Of a stretch of 36,456 bases of DNA, positions 1 through 10,196 are shown piece after piece. Position 1 is the first letter of the stretch; each line of letters starts with the position of its first letter. The position numbers and the translations under genes were made by a program. The notes under the pieces are model-generated. The model saw only the letters and a list, made by a program, of their open reading frames with translations, was not told where the DNA came from and made no database searches. The DNA comes from Jaenimonas drosophilae. Taxonomy: Eukaryota > Euglenozoa > Kinetoplastea > Trypanosomatida > Trypanosomatidae. The stretch lies in contig JASAON010001469.1 of assembly GCA_030849065.1 (NCBI GenBank), positions 1-36,456 on the forward strand, written 5' to 3'.

Positions 1-511
1 TCCAGTCACCCTCAAAGTGCTTCGACACAGGCTGAAACTTGGCAGTAGGACAGTACAACGCCCACGTGCGTGGGAAGACGCACTCATCCAAAGCCTCCTG
101 TGCGTTCACACCAGCTGGAACATCTTTCGCGTAAACTGTGATACGGGACAGCATTGAATCCGCTGATGGCGAAAGTCGCACACTCACAACGTTCTCATGA
201 TTCATCTGCAACGCCTCACCCGCATCCCGTCGAACGGCATCAGAAACCTCCAGCTCTGCCTGCTCCACAGTATCTCCCCACCCATCACCTTCAAAGGTGA
301 TCTCATGGATAATGGGGTTGTCATCATGTTTGGTTCCTTGGCTCACGCTACGCAACCGTGGGCGGTACAGGGCCATCAGCTCAGGGAAGTCATGATCACC
401 CACACGGCGGTGCAGCTCGTCATCTTCATGCTCAGCTCCACGCACCTTGTAGTTCATGATCAGACTGCCAAGGCGAGCACCAGTGATGATCACATTGCTT
501 GGGGGCACACC
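1..511 (-). CDS. Continuation of the giant repeat protein beyond the gap (3' part, partial at both ends)
   Basis: Minus-strand translation starting at base 511 gives, in frame and without stops, the end of a repeat unit (G-VPPSNVIITGARLGSL..., ending FPELMALYRPR), then one complete unit (FEGDGW at about 285-270 through FPRTWALY), then the first residues of a further unit (HFEGDW) at the window edge. Bases 357-511 are identical to 944-1098 of the upstream part, so this is the same array. Its phase is shifted by one base relative to the frame entering the N at 512, which explains why an ORF caller ends the gene at 490. No stop codon is reached by position 1, so the gene's C-terminus lies outside the window. 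Confidence 0.8.
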
Positions 512-512
512 N
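512..512. other. Single ambiguous base N, probable assembly gap in the repeat array
   Basis: The only N noticed. To its left, sequence is identical to the middle of the 938-1212 copy; to its right is a unique C-terminal tail of another unit. The first half of the expected repeat unit (the part carrying R-F-P-G-D-D-W) is missing at the junction, and the reading phase changes. Both facts suit a gap of unknown length closed with one N. Confidence 0.75.
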
Positions 513-3500
513 TCATCGGTGCATCGACAGGTACAACCTCATCCACTCCACACCAATTGCTGTAAACCTTCCACGTCTCGGGGAAGTCATATTCCTCAAG
601 TCGCTGCTGGCTTACTTGGTGGGGAGCCTCACTGTGTAGAGCAACATCACTGAACAATGCATGCTCCGTCGCCAAGAGCTCCACGGAAACAATGTCGCCG
701 TCGCACACACGAAGTGCACAGCACACATCCTGACGAACAGCAGCATTCACAGCATCACGCCGCGACTGTAGTACATCAGCCCAAAGCTCTCCCTCAAAGG
801 CAACCTCATGAACCGAGGCACCTTCAGTTGGAACACCCCGCATCACGGCTGCATTCTGCACATTCTCACAGGTACCGTTTGCACTGTCCATGGGCACCGC
901 ACGCACAGCAGGCTCCATGGAGGCACTGCCAGCGTCGCGCAGGCGTGGGCGGTACAGGGCCATCAGCTCAGGGAAGTCATGATCACCCACACGGCGGTGC
1001 AGCTCGTCATCTTCATGCTCAGCTCCACGCACCTTGTAGTTCATGATCAGACTGCCAAGGCGAGCACCAGTGATGATCACATTGCTTGGGGGCACACCAG
1101 TCACATCAGACACACCCTTGCGGAAGGCTGCCTCGGCATCAGGACGCTGTCCATCAAGCACAAGGTCCCAGTCATCACCAGGGAAGCGGCGCTCCATCTC
1201 ACGAGACTCACGGTCGCCGGCAAACTGTGATGGTCCGTTATTCCGCGCGTTCACTCCAAGAAGGCTCCAGACATTGGGAAATGGGTAGTCTCGAATAACA
1301 GAAGCAATCGTGGGGCTATCTGCTCTGCACGCGGCAACCTGGCCCTCAATCGTCATACCTCGAGCGTCACTCTGCACGCTCGTGACAGTTACATCCATCA
1401 CATGTACTCCCAAGGCACGGCTCACATCTGCCGAGAAGGCTTGATGGAGTTGCGTAGGCTTCTCCTGAGCGATGGACATCCAAGACCCGTCAAAGTGTTT
1501 CGAAATGAGCTGCACCACATCCGTTGATGATGGGTACAACGCCCAGGTACGTGGAAAGTCATAGGCGTCCGTCAAGGACTGCATTTCTTCCACCGATCGG
1601 TTGTCCACCTTCCTTGTCGCGATTTCACAGAACAACACCGTAGCGGAAAGCTTTGGAGAAACTTCTACGACATCTGAACGACAAATTGACAAGGCAGCCG
1701 CGAGGTCCTGGGCTACTGCCTCAATCAGCTCGTTGCTTTTCGTGGCAAGAACTGCATCCCACGCATCACCTTCAAAGGAGATGTAATGACCCCAGCAATC
1801 TCCATTTGCCTCTCCATTAAGACTGCGGATATCGCGATCTCCGTCGTCAAGATACAATGGCCACGTACGCGGGAACGGATACGCTTCCAACGCACCTTGA
1901 GCACCATTAATACCGCTGGAATGATAGGCAAGGAAGTCCACAAAGAGAGCTTCTTCCGAAATTGTCACGGATGCCACTTCCACCTCCTTTGGAGAGCAAC
2001 CCAAAGCACTAGCCGCATCCTCTCGAGCCGCAGAACGAACCGCATCACCTCGTAACCGCATCGCTTCACCCCATAACTCCCCTTCAAAGGCAACCTCCAG
2101 ATATGCAACTGACATTCCACTGCCCGCAAAACCCTTCGATTCCACTTCCACTGGCTGACTCCACACTGCACTCCTCACCGCCTCATCACGGGTCTCACAA
2201 TCGCCATCACGCAGGCGTGGGCGGTACAGGGCCATCAGCTCAGGGAAGTCATGATCACCCACACGGCGGTGGAGCTCGTCATCTTCATGCTCAGCTCCAC
2301 GCACCTTGTAGTTCATGATCAGACTGCCAAGGCGAGCACCAGTGATGATCACATTGCTTGGGGGCACACCAGTCACATCAGACACACCCTTGCGGAAGGC
2401 TGCCTCGGCATCAGGACGCTGTCCATCAAGCACAAGGTCCCAGTCATCACCAGGGAAGCGGCGCTCCATCTCACGAGACTCACGATCAGCAGCACGCATG
2501 CGGGCAGCATCCTGAGCACGGCGGTACAGGTTCCACACACTCGGGAACCGGCTTGCATTCACGCGGGAGCGAATATCGCTGTCACTAGCACGATCAGAGG
2601 TAGTCAGGGCGTAGTTCACACGAAGGCCGTTGGCGCTGGTGTCCAGTCCAGTCACTTCCACAGTCTCAATGGGCACACCAGCAGCTGAGGATGCGTCTTC
2701 ACGGAACGCACGTACAACACCACGGTCATTCTCATCCACAATGGTGCTCCACAGCTCGCCGCCAAAACGCTGATCGCCGCTTACTTGACGCTCAGGGGGA
2801 ATGTACAGTGCACTCACAGCAGGGTACGGGTAGTCCTGCACAACAGCAGACGTGCGCTGCGGCTCCAAGGGGCAGCCACGCACCTCACCATCTACAGTCA
2901 TGCCGTTGGCACTGTGGCGCACATTAGTCACCTCCACATCACCAGGATACACGCCAAGCGCGCGGCTCGTGTCGGCAGCAAAAGCTTCACGCAACTCACG
3001 CGGCTTCTCATTCGCCACACGGCTCCAGTCACCCTCAAAGTGCTTCGACACAGGCTGAAACTTGGCAGTAGGACAGTACAACGCCCACGTGCGTGGGAAG
3101 CCGTAGTCCTCCAGAATGCGCTGGGAATCCTGTGGAACCATGCCATCAATGCGGCGTACCTTCACGTCACAGAACAGCGCCTGCTGCGATGGAGTCAGTC
3201 GCACATCCACCACATCGCTCCGGGAGATTCGCAGAGCCTCAACAGCATCCATGTGCACTGCTTCACGCACATCTTCCCCGCGGTCTTGAAGAACAGTTGC
3301 CCAGTCGGAGCCCTCAAAGCGAAGTTCGTGAACGAGGTTTGGTGGTGGCGGAGGGGGTGTGGGGTATAGTGCCCATGTTCGCGTGAAGGGAGACTTGCGG
3401 AGTGCGTCGTCCATCTGCTGCTGGGGGCGCTGCGCCCATTCCGCATTGTGAGCGATGCAAGTTGCATGGAGTCCACTACTGGTGGTTGTGAGGTGGGTTA

Positions 3501-6500
3501 CCTCTACATCCGTTGCGGGGAGGCGAAGAGCGGATGCAGCGTCTTGTTGGAAGGCGCTACGGATCGCATCCTGTCGTTCCGCGGCGAGGGGCCAGCGGTC
3601 GCCTGCCAGCGTCTGTTGGACGGGTCCTGTAGTCAGGGTATCGGCGTACAGGGCCCACACACGGGGAAAGGGTGAGGCGTCGAGACGCTTCTCAATCTCC
3701 ATCTCGGTGAGCGATGGATCAAGATGTGGGAACTCCACCTCCGCGACAAGGCGGGTTGGTTCAGAGCGCATGCGCATGTCGGCGGCAGTGTTTGGTGGGA
3801 CATCTGCAGCAGAGGCGGCGTCATCGGCAATGGCATGGGCAAGTGCATCACGCTTGCGCTTAAGGACGTAGTCCCACCCGGGTCCATCAAAGTTAAGAAG
3901 GTGTCGAGAAACTCCATCATGAGCTTCGTTTGTAGGGCCAGATTGATGGTAGAGGTTCCACAAAGAGTTGTAGGGGCAAGAATCGAGGGCACGCTGGCTG
4001 TCTGCTTGTTGTGGGGCGCGGTAGCCAACGCTAAGGTTGCGCTCATTGGGACGAATAAAGAGCAGCTCCACTTGAGAAGGGTGAAGGCGGAGGGCCTCAG
4101 CGGTGTCCTTCTTGAAGGCCTCCTCCACCTCCCTTGGATGGGTATTGGTGCATGCAATCCATTGGTCACCAGGGAAGCTCTTGATGTCAGAGCGGGACGG
4201 TGCTGGGGCGGCGGCAACGGGTGGGGCACTAGGCCGAAGACCACGTTGGGCGTCTACGGGGGCACTCTCAATATAGGGTCGTTCAGCAGAGTTCTCGCCC
4301 TCAAGGGATGGTCGCCGGCGATACATGCTCATCACCTCTGGGTAACCATGGTGGTGCAGGCGTTCGTCAATCTGCTCGTCCTCTGTTGGGGGAGCCACAA
4401 TTTGGTACTTGAAGACTAAGCTACCCACTTCCGCGCTGACGATGCGTACATGATCCACAGGGATGTTCAGCGCCATGGCGGTGTCGCGACGGAAAGCTTC
4501 ATTGAGGTCCTCGGGTTGCTCATCCAGGACGAGATCCCAGTCCTCTCCGTCAAATTTGCGCTCCATCACTCCGGTTTGGCCCACTCCACTTTGTGATTCT
4601 TGTCGGTAAGCCCCGCAAAGATCCCACACACGATTGAAGGGGCACTGTTGCAACTGCGACTGCACCTGGGCACTCGTCTCCGACATTGGGTGGGCAATGC
4701 GCGCGCGAACAATCAGCGATGGGCCCATGGGGTGACGCTCGTCCATGGACATGTCCAGCACTTGCACATCATCAAGGTGAGAGGTGGACGCAGCGGCGGC
4801 GGCATCGAGGCGGAAGGCATGCTCCAGGGAGGACTTCGACTCATGAAGAACCTGGGCCCACTGGGAGCCCTCGAACTGCACCTGATGATTGGATGCAATG
4901 GTGCATGGAGCGGGAGGGGCAGCACGTGAGGCACCGGCCGAGTGCGTGCTGCTTCGGTTGTATAGCTCCCATACTTCACGATAGTCGTGCTTCTGGAGAT
5001 GGCTGGCGACAACCCCGGCAGGAACAACGCGAGGGTGTGTGACGCTGCATCGAACACTAAGACCATCCGGTGATGGGGTGGCGCTGGTACGGTCAATAAC
5101 GCACTCCCCAACGGGCTGGAGGGCCTTCACCGAAGAGCGATTGAAGTTCTGAGAAATGAGGGCGGCGCGCTCGCGCCAGGCATCCTGCCACCTGGTACCC
5201 TCAAAGAATACCTCGTGCTGAGTCGTGACGCAGCGATCCACATCACGTTCCATATACAGTGACCATAGCTGTGTGTACGGGTCAGCTTGGAGCTTCTTGT
5301 CAATGTCTGCAGAGGTGACATCGACGCTGTGCTGCACCGTGACCCCCACAATCAACGATTCATCCTCAAAGGCGACGAGGGTTACGTGGAGGTCCTGCTG
5401 GACATATCGAATACCCAGGCAGCGCACCGTGTCCTCGACAAAGGCAGCACGAATCGCAGTGAGTCGGGTTTGGAGAAGATGTTCCCAACCGAAGCCCTCA
5501 AAGCACAGCTCATGTGCCGACTTTGTCACTCTTTCCTCATCGTAGAGAGCCCACACGCGGGGGAAGGAGTCACGGTTGAGTTGGTCGTCGATGGCTGCCT
5601 CCGTGAGAGTCGGCGGGTGCTGCAGGCGGAAGTCTACGAAGAGGCTCTTTGGTGTTACCTTGATGCTGGTGAGGTGGGCACGTTCACGCGGGAGACCAAA
5701 AATACCGCTTGTACTTTCAATCATCACCTCGCGAAGTCGCTCCTCCTTGGCGTCCACGACGCGCTGCCAGTTATCGCCGTTGAAGCCCACTTGGTGGGAG
5801 GTGAAGATCCATCGGTCCACGTGGCCCTTGCTTTGCTTTCGGTAAATGCTCATGAGCTCTGGGAAGTGATAGTCCCCCAGCACGCGCACAACCTCTGCAT
5901 CTGAGGTAGGTGGGTGGGCAATCTTGTAGTGAACGTGGAGACTTCCCTCGTAGAGCTTCACCACGCTGGTATCATCACGTTGCGGAAGCACAAGAGCATT
6001 GCACACATCAGTCTTGAAGGCATCACAAATCAGCTCAGGGAACTCTTCAAGGAGGATGTTCCAGTCCTCGCCTTCGAAGACACGCTCCAGCACCGCAGTC
6101 TCTGTGGGGGAGGCGCCGGCGGTGGCGCGATGGTAGAGGGCCCACGTTGCCGCAAAGGGGGCCTCCTCAACAGCGCACTTCACATCGTAGGCAAGAAGGT
6201 CGGTCTGGGTCGAGATACCGTAGTGAACCTCCATCCCAGAAGCAGAGGTATCCACCGCGGCGATGGCAACATTCATGGGTTGGTAGTCAGAAGGAATCGT
6301 CTCTCTCAGATCAGTCGAAAACGCCTCGCGCAGCTCGCGTGACCACACACGATTCACGTATCCCCATCCACGTCCACTGAACGGCTGAGAGAGATCCGCA
6401 AGAGCAGCACGCTGCTGCGCCACGACGCGATCGTAAAGGGCCCACACGCGTGGGTACTTGAAGTCCTTAACTGACTCACGAACAGCATCTGGATTGGCGT

Positions 6501-9009
6501 TGGGAACGCGGGAAAAGATGTTGTAGGATGCCAGCAATCGATGCTCGTCTGAATCCATCGAACGCACGATAACCTGATCACTGCGGATTTTGACGGCGGC
6601 AGCCGTATCATCGGCGAAGGCCTCATTTACGGCCTTTGGCGCGGTAGCCAAGACCGCCTCCCAGTGTTGTCCTTCGAAGCCCTTTTGGTAGTCCGCCTGC
6701 ACCAGTTCCTTGAGGAGGCGGGCGTAGAGAGCCCATGTTCGGGGGTAGGCCGCGGCATGAACACGAGCATCCACTTCTGCGTCTGAGAGAGGTGACTCGC
6801 CAGCGTCGCGGTCAAAGACCACTGTATATGGTGAGGTGAGACCGCGATTGTATTCGAGGTCTCCAACATGAACGTGAGCGGGGCTCACCTGAAGCGTCTC
6901 AGCGGTGTCTGCGGCGATCGCACGGCTAATCTCTACACGATGGGGAGCAAGAAGCGACCCCCAGCGGGCTCCGCGGAACTGGACTACATGCGGAGCCGCA
7001 GCATCTACCAAGGCTGCCGTACGATCGTATAGACCCCACATCAGAGGGAAGGGGTGAAGCTCCGCCCGCTGGTCCAGGTCGTCCGCGGGAACGGAGGGTG
7101 TCTCCGGTGCAACAAGAACGCTGTAATGCACCATGAGGCCCTCGGCATCAACATGAAGATCCTCAATTCGGAGAAGATCTTTGGGGGTATTAAGACCCAG
7201 GGAGGCATCCAGCAAGAAGGTGTCCTTCACCTCGTCTGGGTAGTACTGAAGGATGTGGTCCCACAACTCTCCGCCAAAGGCGATGTCGTGGGTTGAGGCT
7301 ACGGCTTGGACTGGCGGGGTCTCCAATAGAACCGGAGTCACCTCCGGTGGACGGAGACTACGCTTGGCATCTTCAATGTCATAGAGACCCATCAAACGAG
7401 GGTAGCTGTAGCGCTGCACACGTGGCTCAACCTCTTCGTAGCTTGGTGCCAGACGATCACCAGGGAGGAACAGGAGCTGTGTCTCCAGCCCAGCAGCGCT
7501 GGCACTGATACTCTGGATATCCACCTGATTCTGTGGCCAGCGAGTAACCTCTGAGGTTTCCAGTTGGAGAAGTCGTCGCACGTCATCGTGACGCGTCTCA
7601 AGCACATGAGGCCAATTGGCACCGGGGAAATGCCGAGACACAACGGCGTCCACCTCATTTTGAAGAGGCAGGGGTGTAATCTCCCGTTGCCTCGTCTCCT
7701 GCTTAGGTTCACAGGGTGGGGACGGTGCGGTTGCTTCAGCAGACACCTCACGTTCCGCCTCTTGACCTTGTGGTGCTTCACGTCGGAGCAGGGCATCCTC
7801 AGACATGTTCTGAAAGCTATCATCAGGACGGTAGCCTTGGCCGTGGAGAATGGCGTAGTCGAGGGCGGTGATCTCAGCATCATCCAAGTCGCGGTGCTGA
7901 GCTTGGCGGGCAAGGACAGGGCCGTAATTGCAGAGTAGCCGCTGTCGAAGCACCACGACCACCCAATCGGTAGGGTGCCACGTATAGAAGGCCGGACGAA
8001 GGTAGTGCTTCCCTTCGCGACCGGCGAAACTCTGCCGGAACCTGGCGGTGGCAGGGCCAAAGGCATTTCGTGCCAGCCCAGAACGTGGGGAGGTTGCCAT
8101 ACTCGCTTTGAGGTCATGCACATCATCATCAAGTTGATCAAGGATATCCTGATACTCGGCAATGGTGTTTTGATGGCGATTAATGTCAGAGAGAATCTTT
8201 CGGAGCTCTTTCAAGTTCTCATTCTTTTCAGCATTGATCTCAAATAGCTGTGCGTTTGCGTCACCGCAGTCCAACTGAGCTAAGACCCAGTAGTAAATGG
8301 GGCCAATGGCAAAACTTCCTTGCATGGCCTTGTCGAACCGGAAGGTTTTACGGCCAACGCACTCGCGCAGAATGTACTCTCTCCGCTCAGCGGAGAGTTG
8401 CTTCTCTGTTTCGTACGTGGTGATACGCTGCTTGAAGTACATGTCTCGAATAATGCGCTGCATCTCAGTCCATGAATGGGCCTCATCCTCTGAGAGGAGA
8501 AGCATCACTGCGCGGAGCACAACAGAAACAATGCTCGGTGGAGTTCGGTACGACTTTAGCTCTTGCCAATAGCGCGTCGGGATGTTCTCCACATCTTGGC
8601 GAGTGGCGTGCATCATAGTTTTGGCTTCTTTGACGCGCTGCTCGGCGTCTTCAATCTTCTCGATTAGTTCTGTGCGACGTGACCGCAGTTGTTGTGTGAG
8701 ACCTGCAGCAGCTTCCATGCTATTACGGAGATCCTCCGAAGCCATGCGCATGCGCTCCGCGAGAAGTGCAAGTCGCGGATCAGCGCCGGCTCCAGAAGAG
8801 TGGTCTTGCCGCACACGTGCCCACAGGCGCACCTCAACATCTCTGGCGTATGGTGGGGACTCTACCATGCCAAGTGTCCATCGGTAGGTTTCGCTGTTGT
8901 GTGCGCTTCGTGTGAGTACAGCGACGAAGTCACCGACACGAAGTTCATCGAGGTTGCCCACCACCTCGTGGCCCTCACTAAGCTGCACAGCACGTGCGCT
9001 AGAGGACAT
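513..9009 (-). CDS. Giant protein: dynein-stalk-like microtubule-binding segment plus FAZ1-like 'WxLY' repeats (5' part, up to assembly gap)
   Basis: Not a named gene to me. The ATG at 9009 follows a long T tract and a single AG. Residues about 20-66 could be a small beta-barrel (inference). Residues about 75-145 and 255-305 are charged coiled coil. Between them, residues about 147-250 resemble the dynein heavy-chain stalk/microtubule-binding domain: an ELKSYRTPP start, the hydrophobic VVLRAVMLLL helix, a following W180, and GSFAIGPIYYWVLAQLD matching the post-tip helix. No AAA ATPase P-loop is visible, so this is not a motor. Residues 310-450 are linker. From about residue 455 onward there are 23 complete repeats of roughly 104 residues: F-x-G-x-x-W, then A-F-x-x-D, then F-P-x-x-W-x-L-Y. 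I associate such units with kinetoplastid flagellar attachment zone (FAZ1-type) proteins, from memory. Likely role: a long microtubule-linked scaffold (inference). The open frame runs to 490, but residues after the N at 512 are artefact. Confidence 0.8.
938..1212. repeat. Near-identical 275-bp repeat, copy 1 (matches 2210-2484)
   Basis: Aligned by eye at a constant offset of 1272 bases. The only difference I find is at 1000 (c) versus 2272 (g), a third-position change that keeps leucine. It encodes the whole F-P-G-D-D-W ... F-P-E-L-M-A-L-Y unit. The identity stops abruptly at both ends, suggesting gene conversion or recent segmental duplication. Confidence 0.9.
2210..2484. repeat. Near-identical 275-bp repeat, copy 2 (matches 938-1212)
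   Basis: Partner of the copy at 938-1212. The flanking units on each side are only moderately similar, so the homogenised tract is confined to one repeat unit. A third partial copy at 357-511 carries the same base as copy 1 at the one variable site. Confidence 0.9.
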
Positions 9010-10196
9010 GGTACGAACTCCTTCTTGTTATCTCTCTGAGTGTCGTCCAGTGGAAAAAGGAGAGTGACCAACAGCAAATCAGAAAACACGCAAGTGCAGA
9101 AGCGTGTTTCACGATATGCGATTGGAGACCAAAAAAAAAAAAGCAAAGCGAGAACTAAATTTTTGGATAAAGACGCTCAGCTGTGGGAGAAGCAACAGAC
9201 GAGCGCGCTTGCGTTGGTGCAGAATAAAGAGTCCGCAGCAATGCGAGCTAGCGCTTGCCGAATAGCCACCTCACGCAAATTGGTGATGGATATATGACGG
9301 GGCGGATGGAGCGCTACGCCACGGGAGAGGCGGGAACGACGAAGATCCACTACGACCCGTTGAGTCTCTGTGAGCGGACGCTTCTGCTCTGAAAATACAA
9401 CCCAAACGAGGAGCAAAGAATGACCGACACCGGTGTACGAGCGTCCCCGGTCAATGTCGTACAATGCAGATTTTTTTTTACGCACGGTTTGGTGGTATGT
9501 GTGGCAAGCCTGCTCTGTGATTTACGCGTTATAACAAGAGCAGCACCGTGCCGAGTGATGTGTGGCAGCAGGAATGAGGTAATGTGGGCTGTTCACGGGA
9601 AAGTGACGGGCAGGAGACTGGCGAGGTCTCACAGCAGTAAGTATGCGTCAGATTGATGAAGAATTACCTCGCCACGTACAGTCCTGTGAGGAAGGGTGGA
9701 CTCTACGTGAGTTGCGTCGAGGTGGGCGTTCTCAACCCCACTTTTGGCACGATGTTGATGCAAAGCAGAAGCAAGTCGAAGTACAGAAGTTAGCAAAGAT
9801 TGGCGGGGCAATCCAGATTGGGGAGAAAACAACAACGACAAGTTGCTGTAGTTGCGGCCCCCGTGGCTCTGTCCCCTGACAATATGTAGCGTGGGAAGGG
9901 TGGGGCCACTAGAGGATAGAAAATGAGTCCTACCAAGAGCGGAAGAATCCTAGGGAGTCTTCCTACTGAATTTCTTCTAGAAGAATTAAGAGCGTCTACC
10001 CCAATGAATGGAATGTAGATGAACTACCCCAGAAGCACACAAGAAACAGTGAACGAAGGAGGAGTATATGAGCTACAACACCACCCAGCAGAAGAGAACA
10101 CAGTTCAGTGTGATACTGATTCAAGAAAAAAAGGCAGCCTTCCATCACTTGGATAGATCAGCCACCCATCAGCCACCCATCAGCAAATCTCATCCA
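9010..10196. other. Intergenic region, 1187 bp, no gene recognised
   Basis: Holds the presumed 3' UTR of the KATNIP-like gene and 5' leader of the giant gene. Short open frames on both strands (up to about 100 codons) show no recognisable domain. A short direct repeat (CAGCCACCCAT, two and a half copies) lies at about 10159-10184, just after the KATNIP-like stop codon. No RNA gene recognised. Confidence 0.5.
9036..9142 (-). promoter_or_regulatory. Probable trans-splice acceptor for the giant repeat gene
   Basis: On the coding strand a run of twelve T (9142-9131) and further pyrimidine-rich stretches precede the first AG, at 9037-9036, 27 bases before the ATG at 9009. No other AG lies between the T run and this one. 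Pattern fits kinetoplastid spliced-leader addition; not experimentally shown. Confidence 0.55.

Larger units (their letters stand above)
1..7650 (-). repeat. Coding tandem array of ~104-codon (about 312-bp) degenerate units
   Basis: Each unit has F-x-G-x-x-W near its start and (F/Y)-P-x-x-W-x-(L)-Y at its end. I count 23 complete units between about 7650 and 513, then a partial unit, one complete unit and the start of another between 511 and 1. Most units are strongly diverged, but some are recent copies: 938-1212 and 2210-2484 match over 275 bp with one difference, 357-511 equals 944-1098, and 1-77 equals 3024-3100. Subtypes recur in order, for example units ending FPELM (units 6, 18, 22 and the post-gap partial), suggesting that blocks of several units were duplicated together. 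Confidence 0.85.

Noticed and set aside
490..512. Frameshift or pseudogene at the 3' end of the giant gene
   Set aside because: The break coincides with an N and with a missing half repeat, so an assembly gap explains it better than mutation.
7392..8162. 256-codon minus-strand frame inside the giant gene
   Set aside because: Shifted frame of the same strand's coding sequence; the main frame carries the domain pattern.
9010..10196. Possible small genes in the longest non-repeat gap
   Set aside because: Short frames on both strands lack domains, conserved patterns or convincing splice-acceptor context.
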